Source of the DNA: Sternotherus odoratus
Taxonomy: Eukaryota > Chordata > Testudines > Kinosternidae
NCBI GenBank assembly: GCA_032164245.1
Contig: JAVMKO010000003.1
Span: 41,976,890 to 42,040,889 of the forward strand
DNA: 64,000 nucleotides
Direction of reading: 5' to 3'
Position 1 is the first letter of the stretch, and each line of letters opens with the position of its first letter. A program made the position numbers and the translations under genes. The notes beneath the pieces are model-generated. The model was not told where the DNA came from, made no database searches, and worked only from the letters and a program-made list of their open reading frames with translations. Positions 11,444-21,545 of the stretch are shown piece by piece.

Positions 11444-13376
11444 TACCGTATTTTTCGCCGTATAAGACGCACTTTTTCTTCCCCAAAACGGGGGGGGGGG
11501 AGGGAGTTGGTGCGTCTTATATGGCGAATATACACACTTTGCCTTTGCCCTTTGCGCGGGGGGGGGGGGGGGCGAGGCGAATGACACCAGGGACACGGAG
11601 TGGAGCGCCTGGCTAGTCCTGGCTGTACGTGAGGCGCCTGCAGTCCGGCCGGGGCGCGGCGCAGCGACCCACGCGGCTCCGCCAATTTTTTGAGCCTCGT
11701 GAGTCCGGTAACTGCCCCCGCGGCGCCCCCCTCACCCGGCCGCCCCGGCTCCCCTCGTCACCCAATGTCCCTTGGCCCGCGGCTCCCCCGCGCTGCCTTT
11801 CACCGGCTCCCCTCGCTTCCCTGTCACCAGACCCCGCTGTGTGCCCCCCCCATCAGCACCGCTCCCCCCCGTCCCCCCTCACCCGGCCGCCCCGGCGCCC
11901 CTCGTCACCAAATGTCCCTGGGGCTGCGGCTCCCCCGCGCTGCCTTTCACCGGCTCCCCTCGCTTCCCCCGCGCTGCCTTTCACCGGCTCCCCTCGCTTC
12001 CCTGTCACCAGACCCCGCTGTGTGCCCCCCCCGTCAGCACCGCTCCCCCCGTCCCCCCTCACCCGGCCGCCCCGGCGCCCCTCGTCACCAAATGTCCCTG
12101 GGGCTGCGGCTCCCCCGCGCTGCCTTTCACTGGCTCCCCTCGCTTCCCCCGCGCTGCCTTTCACTGGCTCCCCTCGCTTCCCCCGCGCTGCCTTTCACCG
12201 GCTCCCCTCGCTTCCCTGTCACCAGACCCCACTGTGTGCCCCCCCATCAGCACTGCTCCCCCCGTCCCCCCTCACCGGCTCTCTGGTCCCCCACCCGGTC
12301 CTCCCCCCTCCGCTCCCACTCAGCAAATCTCCCTCCCCCGGGCTTCACCTCGCCAGGTCCCACCCTCCGGCTCCCTCCCTCTGCTCCAGAGCTCCTACTC
12401 CTCGTTTTCCTTCTTCAGAACCTGAGCTCCCCCGTCACCAGACCCAACCCCCTCAGTTCCCCAGCCCACGCTCACCAGAACCCGTCACTCGAGTGCCGCC
12501 CGGGGCTTCCCCTTCTTCACTCCACAGTCTGTAGTTCCCCCATCCTCTGCCCCCCCCCCCCCGGTACTCTCCCCTCCCCCAATACTCTGTGTCCTCCCAT
12601 GGGATTCCCCCCCCCACTCACCACAGCCTCTGTGTTCCCCCCAGGACTCTGTCGCTCCTCCCCAACAGACCCTCTGTGTCTTCCCCTCCACCCAACCCTC
12701 TGTGCCCCTTCTTGGGGCTTCCCCCTCCACTTGACCCTCTGTGCCTCACCCCTCCCCTGTCCTCCCAACCTGATCCTCTGTGACTCCCCTAGGGCACTGT
12801 CCCCTCCCCCATACCCAATCCTCTGTGCATCTGTGCCTTCCCCTGGGACTCTTTCCTCCTCCCACCAGACCCTCTGCACCCCTCTTGGGGTGCTCCCCCC
12901 CCCGACTCTCCTTCCCACCCCAATCCTCTTCCCACCCCCCAGGCTCTCCTGTTCCCCTCACCGATCCTCTCTGCCAACCCCCTCTACTCCACCCGGACTC
13001 TCCCTTCCCCCTCATCCGATTCTCTGTGTCATCCCCCTTCGCCCCACTCTGTGACTTCCTTGCGCTCTGCCCCCCAACCCTTTGTGCCCCCCAGTGCAAG
13101 AGGAATTCTTGGGGTTCGAATAATAACATTACAGCCTTATTTTTGTTACTTTCACTGTTTACTGACTTTACTGACTGTTAATGAGAGTAAAGATAGTTCT
13201 TAATATGTTACATGGTTGACATAAAATTGTTCTTAAACTGCTGTTAACTTTATACAGTTGATATAAAATATTTTACTACAGTATTTGGTTCAGAATCTTT
13301 TTTTTCTAGATTTTCCTCCTTTAAAATTAGGTGCGTCTTATATGCCGGAGCGTCTTATATGGCGAAAAATACGGTA
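11444..13376. mobile_element. Non-autonomous TIR DNA transposon, 1.93 kb
   Basis: The left end starts 'taccgtatttttcgccgtat' and the right end is its inverted copy ('atatggcgaaaaatacggta'), extending through 'aagacgc' with one mismatch. The outermost TA on each side could be a TA target duplication, which would fit the Tc1/mariner/pogo group, but this assignment is by end sequence only. The right end has a second nested copy of the motif 'gcgtcttata' and the left end an inverted one, so both ends are compound. No transposase frame is present. The interior is C-rich with many CpG and holds a nested minisatellite. The open frames of 301, 454 and 217 codons are products of this repetition. Confidence 0.85.
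11731..12270 (+). repeat. Nested minisatellite, units of 147/180/213 bp
   Basis: Three consecutive units each start 'ctcacccggcc': 11,731, 11,878 and 12,058. A following partial motif starts at 12,271. Each unit contains the 33-bp subunit 'cgcgctgcctttcaccggct'+13, present once in unit 1, twice in unit 2 and three times in unit 3. The lengths 147, 180 and 213 therefore differ by exactly 33. All are multiples of three, so one reading frame stays open through the array. Downstream, 12,271-13,090 is C-rich, weakly repetitive sequence without clear units. Confidence 0.92.
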
Positions 13377-14284
13377 GTTCCAAAATAATACTGTGGTACT
13401 GACAGGGCCACAGCTACACCTCATAGCAAACTGATATGTTTATTAAGAGCATGTGGAGAGCACTGAGTTGGGAAACTGGTGTGGGATTACCTTGTGCAAA
13501 AGACTTAAAATATTTCTTAATCTTGATATAACTATCAATATACTGTAATTTATGAAGTGCATCTAATATTGCTCACATGTACATAGATTCTGCAAATAAA
13601 TCTTAAGTGTGGTCTGATTATGCAGTCCTTATTCAGACTAAAGTCCCACTAAGCCAGTGGGACTGAAAAACTGCACCCCTAATAAATATGTTTATTTAAG
13701 AATCTCAGTCATGGGTGGAATCTTCTCTGACCAAGTTCCAAATGAAATCTCTAGACATTTCACAACGCTGAAAGAATTCTAAATGAGAATAAAGGTGTGT
13801 AATTTATCATAAATCAGAGTTCAACTCTATGATATAACTTTCCGTGCAGTGCTGAACACAATTTTGCATGTATCATGAACAAAAGAGCAGACTAAATGAC
13901 TTTTAAAGCAATTCTATCAACTTCTGTTGAGCAAATTCATTCAACATATTTGACATTCAGAACTAAAATAAAGGTCAAGGCAGACCCTGAGGTACCTGAA
14001 TTCATTCAAATATGGTACTTGAGAAATATGTTTCCAAAGTTGCAGTTTCATATGTGTCTTTTTATTTCTAGCCCTTGATACACATCCTGAACTGTTCTCT
14101 TAGTATTCCCAAGTGAGCAAAGTGCTTAAAGATATGCCTAACTTTAAGCATATGAGTAATCTTAATGTCATCAATGGCATTTAAGTAATCTGCTGAACTG
14201 AGACTTGACTGTGCTTTCTTTCACCTGAGTTGGTCCACAAAGCAACTCTTTTGAATTCCTTCTGAATTCTTTCTGAAGATCTTC
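13377..14284. other. Unassigned AT-rich DNA
   Basis: No gene was seen. Near 13,630-13,680 there is a weak match to the 'cctgat.../gggactga' palindromic repeat family, too degraded to delimit. Confidence 0.4.
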
Positions 14285-14465
14285 AGCCTGGGCTACACTT
14301 AAAATGTAGGACGATTTAACTACATAGCTCACAGGTATGGAAAATTCCCCCCAAAATGTAGGTAGGTTGACCTAAGCCCTTGTGTAGCTAGACTGATGTA
14401 AGAATTATTTCACTGACCTATTTACCTTCTCTTGAAGTGGGGGATTTACTATGCGAATGGAAACC
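14285..14465. mobile_element. Palindromic MITE fragment
   Basis: It begins 'tgggctacacttaaaatgta', then 'gatttaactacatagctcac', and later 'gtaggttgacctaagccc' and 'gtgtagctagactgatgtaa'. These are decayed forms of a common turtle MITE with arms rich in 'ggtcgacctaa' and 'tctacact'. It is non-coding. A hairpin from a related family lies at about 34,642-34,722. Confidence 0.6.
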
Positions 14466-16896
14466 CCCTTCTGTTGCAGTAGGAAGTGGCCACCCTGCTG
14501 CACGACAGCAGTGTAGAGACCACTATACTGTTCAAGACCAGGTGGAGTGCCATGCATTCCACTCCAACTCCTCCTGCTGCCAGTCACATAGAGCCCCTTA
14601 TGCTGTCTCTACACCACCTGAATGTTCCTCTATGTCTGGGGGAACCTGCCTCTGGAGGGCAGTTTTCCATATGTTTAGTGCTGCTTTCGTAACCCAATGT
14701 GACCAGACAACGGCTAAGCATTTGGCCCCACATTTTCAGTTCAATATATTTTTATTTACAAGCCTGTATGAAACATGATCCTGCTATTATCGTTCTGTGT
14801 TAAGGATACAATTGTGTCAGTGAGAGTTGTTCCCAAAAATGGTATACGTTCAAATGACCCATTGTGAGAGTAGGCCACAAACTGATGTGTATCCCAATAA
14901 AAATAATTAATTCCAGCTTTCAAATGAGTATGATTTTGCTCTCCCTGCACAAGAAAGAGTGAATATAGAAATATTGAATCAGAAAACTTTCTTTAACAAA
15001 AATGCAGTTTTATTAACTTACATGGAATAGAAAGGCCCAAAGAGGTTAATATAACCCTGTTACTGACCAGCATTAAACAGTGTTAACCAAGGTTCAAGGT
15101 TTTGTATTCATCAGCCTGCTTAATACCACACCATTAAACTCCTTTAAACCTTGTATTAAAGACAAAGAAAAGAAGAAAAAACTGTTAAAGCATTTGAAAT
15201 GCAAAGTATTATATAAAGCTTTTATTTTAACAACATTCCTTGTTCCCTTTCCCTTCAGCTGGAGAGAGTGTAGAAGGAACCCACAATCTTTTCTGACAGC
15301 CTCTTAGTATCAAATATGGTAACAAATGTTCTTTGGGGACAAAAGAAAACATGAGTTGAGATGGGCTGGAGATGTTGTTGGTATTGCTGTTGTTAAAGTC
15401 CAATCCCATTTCATTTTAGGTGGTGATTGGGAGAGTAGAGGCCCACTCTGATGAGGACCAATTAAGACAAACAAGATTCAGGTGGTTGGGGTGGCAGTCA
15501 TCATGATTAAGCTCACTCCAGCAACCTGTTCTTTCATATTTTTCCCCCAAAGTCTCTTTCTTTAGGACCCACAAAGACAATGGTAGGTGGAATCGCCCAT
15601 CACATCATTATTTTGTTCCACTCCAATAAAGCCAAAATTGGCATAGGTAAGTTTGTTCCCACATTTACTTATTTATTAAGTCTGACCTCTACACAGTCCT
15701 TGAGCCATATCAATAGGTCTTTTTGTTTGACTTAATTCAGCCTCTTTCTCTGGTTCTCTTGCATCTGTTTATAACATTCATTATTGAAAACATCTTGACC
15801 TACTTTCCATAGCTACCTTCCAAGCAAGCAAAAATTACAGGCCCAATGGTCACAACGTGCTTTTTCACTCTGCCCCGTTTAAGAGGTGGATGCTGGGCTA
15901 GGAATGTTGTCTTCCATTTTAAGAAAAATTCTGTTATCTAGGCAAATAAAAATAATATTCTGAATCTTAAATTGCAATAATGTATTATTTTATTTTCTCA
16001 AAATTACCAGAACTTTCAAGGATTAATTATTTCTAATTTGCATTAAAGTAGCATCTAGAGGTCCCAAATGAGACCACTATGCTAGGACATTTGAAGAAAC
16101 AACCATCCCTGCTGAAAGAATTTGAAATCTGAATAGGTAAGATAGAAAAATGGTGGGAGAAAGGAAGTATCATTCTCCACATTTACAGAATGAAAGCACA
16201 GAGAGCTCAAGGCCTATATTCTTACAGGTGGTTTAGGTTTCTAACTTTCATTATAATCAATAGAAGCTGGGGTCTAAATACTTTTCTAGAGTATATGCCT
16301 AGCTTAATGTCATACAGAGAGCATGAAGTAAAGCCTGGAATTGAACCCAGATCACTGTAGCCCTAAACAAAGGTATTAACTAAACAATCCTCCTTTCCAG
16401 CAAGAGCAACCTTCCTAAAAAGTTTAGTTTCAAGAATTACCAAGGGAGAAAAAGATCATGTACTTCAAACAGCTTTTTGTTATTCACACAGTATTTAATT
16501 TTCTAAGGATGCTCCCCACATTCCTTATACCAAGTGCTAAATGATAAAGGGAGTTTTCCTCCCTTTCACTGTACCCTTCATCAGAGCCAAAAGATAGATT
16601 GAGAGCAATTCTTCCACACCACTTTGTTTGAGATCTTTGTTTTTTAAGAGAGACTAACAATTTACATTCACCTTTCACATGACTGAGTTAAAATGGTTTT
16701 CTTAGCATAATATTAGGTTTAAAACTAGATAGGGTTGTATTTAAACATTAGAAAATACATTATTTGAGTGAATAATGGTCAAATTATACAATTTAACCTT
16801 TATGTAAGTCTCTTTATAAGAGTCTAGCTATTTTCTAGAGAAACATGAGCCAGACATGATTTTCACAATATGCCATATTGTTATATAAAAGATAAA
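14466..16896. other. Unassigned DNA
   Basis: I recognise no gene and no classifiable repeat. Open frames are short (64-113 codons) and lack motifs. Near 16,250-16,370, 'agcctggaattgaacccaga' resembles a fragment of a tRNA-derived/MIR-type SINE. Confidence 0.4.
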
Positions 16897-17184
16897 TCTA
16901 TATATATAAAAGTCAAGTGGTGTATGTATGTGTGTATGTATGTACGTATGACTGCGAACTCCTCCCGCACCGTTTGAGCCAGAGACTTGAAATTTGGTAC
17001 AGTGAGGGGTCTTGGGGTCTAGATGCTGGTAAGGGTCGAAAAATTTTCGGATCTCACCTCTGACGCCCCCCAGGGGTGAAAGTCTTTCAGGGCCAATCAC
17101 ATCGGCTGGGCGGTTAGGTGGTGATGATGTCATAATACCCCCCTCCAACAGACACCTCACTCGCTCAGCTCACCCCTCCCTCCT

Positions 17185-17550
17185 CCAACGGAACCCCGGA
17201 GATCCCTCAGTTCTCTGCCCCTCCTCCCTCCCAATGGAACCCCGGAGATCCCTCCATTCTCTGCCCCTCCCCCCTCCCAACGGAACCCCGGAGATCCCTC
17301 AGTTCTCTGCCCCTCCCCCCTCCCAACGGAACCCCGGAGATCCCTCAGTTCTCTGCCCCTCCCCCCTCCCAACAGAACCCCAGAGATCCCTCAGTTCTCT
17401 GCCCCTCCCCCTCCCAACGGAACCCCGGAGATCCCTCAGTTCTCTACCCCTCCCCCCTCCCAACGGAACCCCGGAGATCCCTCAGTTCTCTACTCCTCCC
17501 CCCTCCCAACGGAACCCCGGAGAGCCCTCAGTTCTCTGCCCCTCCCACCT
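17185..17550 (+). repeat. Tandem repeat, about eight 46-bp units
   Basis: The motif 'ggaaccccggagatccctc' recurs at 17,190, 17,236, 17,282, 17,328, about 17,374, 17,419, 17,465 and 17,510, giving periods of 45-46 bp. Units differ by a few substitutions. It lies inside the Helitron. A related unit with 'ctcgctcagctctctgcccc' occurs on the minus strand in the second Helitron. Confidence 0.93.
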
Positions 17551-17659
17551 CAACCCCGGACTCCATCAGCTCTGTGCCCCCCCCCCACCTGCGAAGGTCC
17601 CCGGAATCCCTTGGCTCTGGGCCCCCTTCCCCCCTGCGACGGATCTGAGTTGGGTTTGG

Positions 17660-18905
17660 TGGGACGATAAGTGAGGTGGGGGTGTCGGGTTCGGTCGGGG
17701 GGTGAGGTGGGGGTGTTGGGGTTGGTCAGGGGGTGTTTCGGTTGGTGGGGGGGTGAGGTGGGGGTGTTGGGTGTGGTCGGGGGGTAAGTGAGCCGGGGGG
17801 GTGTCGGGGTTGGTCTGGGGGGGTGGGAAGGTGTCGGGGGGGTGAGGGGTGTGGTGTGGGTGTTGGGTTTGGTCTGGGGGGGGGGAAGGTGTTGGGGTGG
17901 GTGCCCAGACCAAACCCGACAAACACCCCCGGCTCACTTACCCCCCGACCAAACCCGACACCGCCACCTCACCCCCCCACCAACCGCAACACCCCCTGAC
18001 CAACCCCAACACCCACCCCTCACCCCTCACCCACCCCAACACCTTCCCACCCCCCCAGACCAAACCCGACACCCCCTGGCTCACTTACCCCCCGACCGAA
18101 CCTGACACCCCCACCTCACCCCCCCACACCAATCGCAACACCCCCAGACCAAACCTGACACCCCCCGGCTCACTTACCCCCCGACCGAACCCGACACTCC
18201 CACCTCACCCCCCCAAGCAAACCCGACACCCCCACCTCACCCCCCCACCAACCACAACACCCCCTGACCAACCCCAACACCCACACCTCACCCCTCACCC
18301 ACCACGACACTTTCCCACCCCCCCAGACCAAACCCGACACCCCCCCCCGGCTCACTTACCCCCGACCGAACCCGACACCCCTACCTCATCCCCCCAAGCA
18401 AACCTGACACCCCCACCTCAACCCCCCACCAACCGCAACACCCCCTGACCAACCGCAACACTCACCCCTCACCCACCCCAACACCTTCCCACCCCCCCAG
18501 ACCAAACCCTACACCCCCTGGCTCACTTACCCCCCGACCAAACCCGACAACCCCACCTGACCCCCCCAAGCAAACCCAACACCCCCACCTGACCCCCCGA
18601 CCAAACCCGACACCCCCCCCCCCCCGGCTCACGGTGCACTGTGTAGCACACAGATTATTAAATACACTGTTCGGTCGGGGGGTGAGGTGGGGGTGTCGGG
18701 TTTGCTCAGGGGGTGAGGTGGGGGTGTCGGGTTTGGTCAGGGGGTGAGGTGGGGGTGTTGGGTTTGTTTTGGGGGGTCAGGTGGGGTTGTCGGGTTTGGT
18801 CGGGGGGTAAGTGAGCCGGGGGGTTTTGGGGTTGGTCGGGGGGGGGTGGGAAGGTGTCAGGGTGGGTGAAGGGTGGGTGTTGGGGTTGGTCAGGGGGTGT
18901 CAACT
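17660..18905. repeat. Inverted G-rich/C-rich minisatellite arrays
   Basis: From 17,660 to about 17,903 the strand is G-rich ('ggtgaggtgggggtgtcggg'). From about 17,905 to 18,625 the same family continues in the opposite, C-rich orientation ('ccaaacccgacacccccacc'). After an interruption with 'gtgcactgtgtagcacacag', it returns to G-rich from 18,668 to 18,900. Each orientation switch creates a large imperfect palindrome. Runs of four or more G are frequent, so G-quadruplex formation on the G strand is likely. Within the array, 'gggggtaagtgagccgg' recurs in both orientations. Confidence 0.88.
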
Positions 18906-19299
18906 GTCTGCCCCCTCCCCACCTCCGACTGACCCGAGCAACGCCGGGCACTTATGCTAGTAAAATATAAAAATGAACAGTGTTTCAATGAACTGTTTCT
19001 CTAGCTCAGAGTGAAAACATCAAAGATAGTGATAACTGAAATAAGCCTGTGCTGTAACTTGCAAGGCCAAACTAAACTAATTGTACTAGTACTGCTCAAA
19101 ACAGAACGTGTGTTTTGAGAAAAAGATAAGTGACTTTGTAAAACAACTGTATGTGGAAACTGCTATCCCTGTTATGCTTTGCTGTTTGTTTCTGTATTTG
19201 TGTGATAAATGAGCCAAACAGATTACTGTGATCTGCTATGCCCTGAAAGTAAATATGTAAAAGAAAGAATACCTGAAAGAGTAAAGATAGTAAGATATA

Positions 19300-19969
19300 T
19301 GTTTAAATTACGTAGATAGAAGAATGAATGTGAATGTATGTATAGTTTAAATAATAAAGCAAAGTTACCAGAGCCAGCCAAGCTACTGTTTCAACATTGC
19401 TGGGCCAAAGAATGCGCAGTATGAAGATAACCAAATGACCCTGAAAGGTGGGCCTAGATCTGTACAACCATCGCCAGATGATGAGGCTGAAGTATGAAGA
19501 AAGAAGATAGAGAATGTACCCCACAGTCGTCATGAAGGGGTTCATCTGCTTATTGATTATCACTTCAAGTGTTGCAATGGCATGACAAGGCAATTTCCAT
19601 ACCCTTGAATAGGGACAGACTCCTATAAAAATCCAACTCAGACAAGTGAGAAACTGAGTCTGGTTCTGCGAACATCTCCAAGGGCATCCCACTGCAAGGG
19701 GATGAAGGCTCGGCCTGATCCTTGTTAAACAAGCTACCTGGCCAGTAGCTTGTCACAAGCAACATTTAAGCTGGTAACTATAACAACTTTGCAGAACTTC
19801 ATAAGAATGAATGAATGAGTGCATGTTTGTTTGTCTGTGTGTGTGTGTGTGTGTGTAGTAGAGAAAAATAGTGATTGATTGTCTTGTCTTTTCTGTCTGT
19901 ACTTACAATAAATGTGGCATTTGCCTTCTCCCCTTTATAAGATCCTGCTGGTCTTTATTTGGTACAACA
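19300..19969 (+). repeat. 5' LTR of the deleted retrovirus (670 bp)
   Basis: It starts 'tgtttaaattacgtag' and ends 'ttggtacaaca'. Inside are a TATA-like 'tcctataaaaatcc' near 19,620, a (GT)n run at about 19,836-19,857 and a polyadenylation signal 'aataaa' near 19,909. The last 130 bases recur at 20,357-20,486 with very few differences. Confidence 0.8.
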
Positions 19970-19972
19970 TAA

Positions 19973-19992
19973 TTGGTGGAGAATTGCGAAAG
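19973..19992 (+). promoter_or_regulatory. Putative primer binding site
   Basis: Four bases after the 5' LTR is 'tggtggagaattgcgaaag', which starts with the TGG expected to pair with the CCA end of a tRNA. I could not match it to a particular tRNA. Confidence 0.45.
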
Positions 19993-20356
19993 GGGGAATA
20001 TTGGTATATGCCTCAGTTATTGTAAACAATATTGGTGTGCACACCGCCAGCTCTAGTGAGCTTGGCCACTAGGTTTTTCTGTTGTGTCTCCCAGGGAGTA
20101 ATCTGTGAGAAAGAGTACAAAAAAATGTTCACCCGGTCTTCTGGCATCTGGCAGAAGTGGTGACTAAAGCAAGGCTAGAATCTCAGGAATCTAGGCAGGG
20201 TCGCCGGGCTGATTAACTAATCAGATGTGACTTTGAGGGCTTCAGTGCCAAAGCCACGCTACTTGCTGCCAGATAATCCAGGAGTAGCAGGATAGTACAG
20301 ATCTAGCCTGTGCGGGTGTGTACTATTTGCTGCACGGTAACAGGTGTCACCCCATT

Positions 20357-20486
20357 AGTGTGTGTGTGTGTGTAGTAAAGAAAAATAGTGATTGATTGTC
20401 TTGTCTTTTCTGTCTGTACTTACAATAAATGTAGCATTTGCCTTCTCCGCTTTATAAGATCCTGCTGGTCTTTATTTGGTACAACA
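20357..20486 (+). repeat. Truncated 3' LTR
   Basis: This is the R/U5 part only, from the GT run to 'ggtacaaca'. It is nearly identical to 19,837-19,969; for example 'tagagaaaaatagtg' is here 'taaagaaaaatagtg'. U3 is absent. Confidence 0.85.
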
Positions 20487-20491
20487 ATATA

Positions 20492-21214
20492 AAGTGGTAT
20501 TTATATTCTGATTTAGACATAAAAAAGCCAAACCTATATATCACAGTTTGATTTGTGAATGACCAAAGGGGTGACCTAATAGCAGTGGTAAGCTAGAGAT
20601 GCTCTGGTATTTAAACTGAAGACCAATAAAATAAGACTAAACAACAACAACAAAAGCAGAGTACATGATAAAAAGGATTGATTTTTCCCAGAAATATTCA
20701 TCAAAAAGTTTGCAAACAATTCATATATAGGTGTTTAAACATGCATTCATTTAAGATTAATTATTTTCCTAAAATCTTAATGTTAATAAAATCTTTGACA
20801 TACATTTTCAAACTTTGAAACAAGTATACTTTCAGACGGAAAGCTGAAAGAGTTCATCCTCAGAACTAAATTCCGTAAGGTTTTAATTATCCGAGTGTAT
20901 GCAGATACGTTCAGTATTAACATGGAGGTACAATTCCATCACTTTTAGCTAATGCAGATGTGATTGATATAACACCAGGTGTTCTAATTCTCTTCTTGTG
21001 TTAATCAGTCATATGCCAGTTTTGAGACAGCAAGATAATAGAGTCTTTTCCTCACCAGAAAACATCCTGCAGAGATTCATTGCTAGTCTCTGCCTATTAC
21101 AATGTACCTGGCTAGTACATGCTCTGACAATGTTTAAAATTCATCAAATTAATGTCAGAGGAGTGGCAGACATCCTTCTTGAAAATGAGGTAGTATCAGA
21201 TGCTAAAATACAGA
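20492..21214. other. Unassigned AT-rich DNA
   Basis: No gene or repeat was recognised. Confidence 0.4.
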
Positions 21215-21545
21215 AAGAACAAGTTAAAATTACTTAGACAAGTTACATATTTCCAAGTCACCAGATCCTGATGAAATACATGCTAGAATACTCATGGAGT
21301 TGACTGAGAAGATATGAGCCATTAGTGAATACCTTTGAAAACATGTGGAAGACTGGAGAGATTCCAGAGGGCTGGAAAAGGGCAAATATAGTACCCATCT
21401 ATAACAAGAGAAATAAGGACAACCCAGGTAATTACAGACCAGTCTGCTTAACTTCAGTATCTGGAAAGATAACGGAGAAAATAATTAAGCAACCAATTTG
21501 CAGACACCTAGAAGATAACAAGGTGATTAATAACAGTCAGACATA
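21215..21545 (+). mobile_element. CR1 LINE reverse-transcriptase fragment
   Basis: Translated on the plus strand, it matches the N-terminal part of the CR1 RT domain: 'SPDPDEIHARILMEL' with small breaks, then 'FENMWKTGEIPEGWKRANIV', then 'PIYNKRNKDNPGNYRPVCL', then 'TSVSGKITEKII' and 'HLEDNKVINNSQ'. The copy is cut at both ends, with stops such as the TGA/TAG breaks before the RT block. It abuts an unrelated LINE within about 10 bases, so it was probably interrupted or truncated by a rearrangement. Confidence 0.9.

Larger units (their letters stand above)
16897..18960 (+). mobile_element. Complete non-autonomous Helitron, 2,064 bp
   Basis: The 5' end is 'TC' at 16,897-16,898 followed by 'tatatatataaaagtcaag'. 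The 3' end is CTAG at 18,957-18,960, preceded by a short GC hairpin in 'gacccgagcaacgccgggca'. It sits between a host A and T, the expected AT target with no duplication. These three features define a Helitron. There is no Rep/helicase frame, so it depends on a partner. The first 260 bases ('gagccagagacttgaaattt', 'ggtcgaaaaattttcgg') recur in the minus-strand Helitron at 32.1-33.1 kb. The interior is low-complexity: eight ~46-bp units, then inverted G- and C-rich arrays. Confidence 0.92.
19300..20486 (+). mobile_element. Endogenous retrovirus, internally deleted
   Basis: The element starts TG and ends CA, and is flanked on both sides by ATATA (19,295-19,299 and 20,487-20,491), a 5-bp target duplication. 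It consists of a 5' LTR, about 390 bases of untranslated leader, and only the 3' part of the second LTR. All of gag, pol and env is missing. The join to the 3' LTR falls in a GT dinucleotide run that is also present in the LTR, which suggests recombination there. It is an inert relic with no coding capacity. Its retroviral class was not determined. Confidence 0.82.

Noticed and set aside
11629..13054. Overlapping open frames of 301, 217 and 454 codons
   Set aside because: They are proline/serine-rich translations of a C-rich nested minisatellite inside a transposon; several frames are open at once and the longest starts at a non-ATG codon.
17234..18448. Open frames up to 199 codons on both strands
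   Set aside because: They are translations of the G/C-skewed arrays in the Helitron; stops are rare in all frames because of composition.
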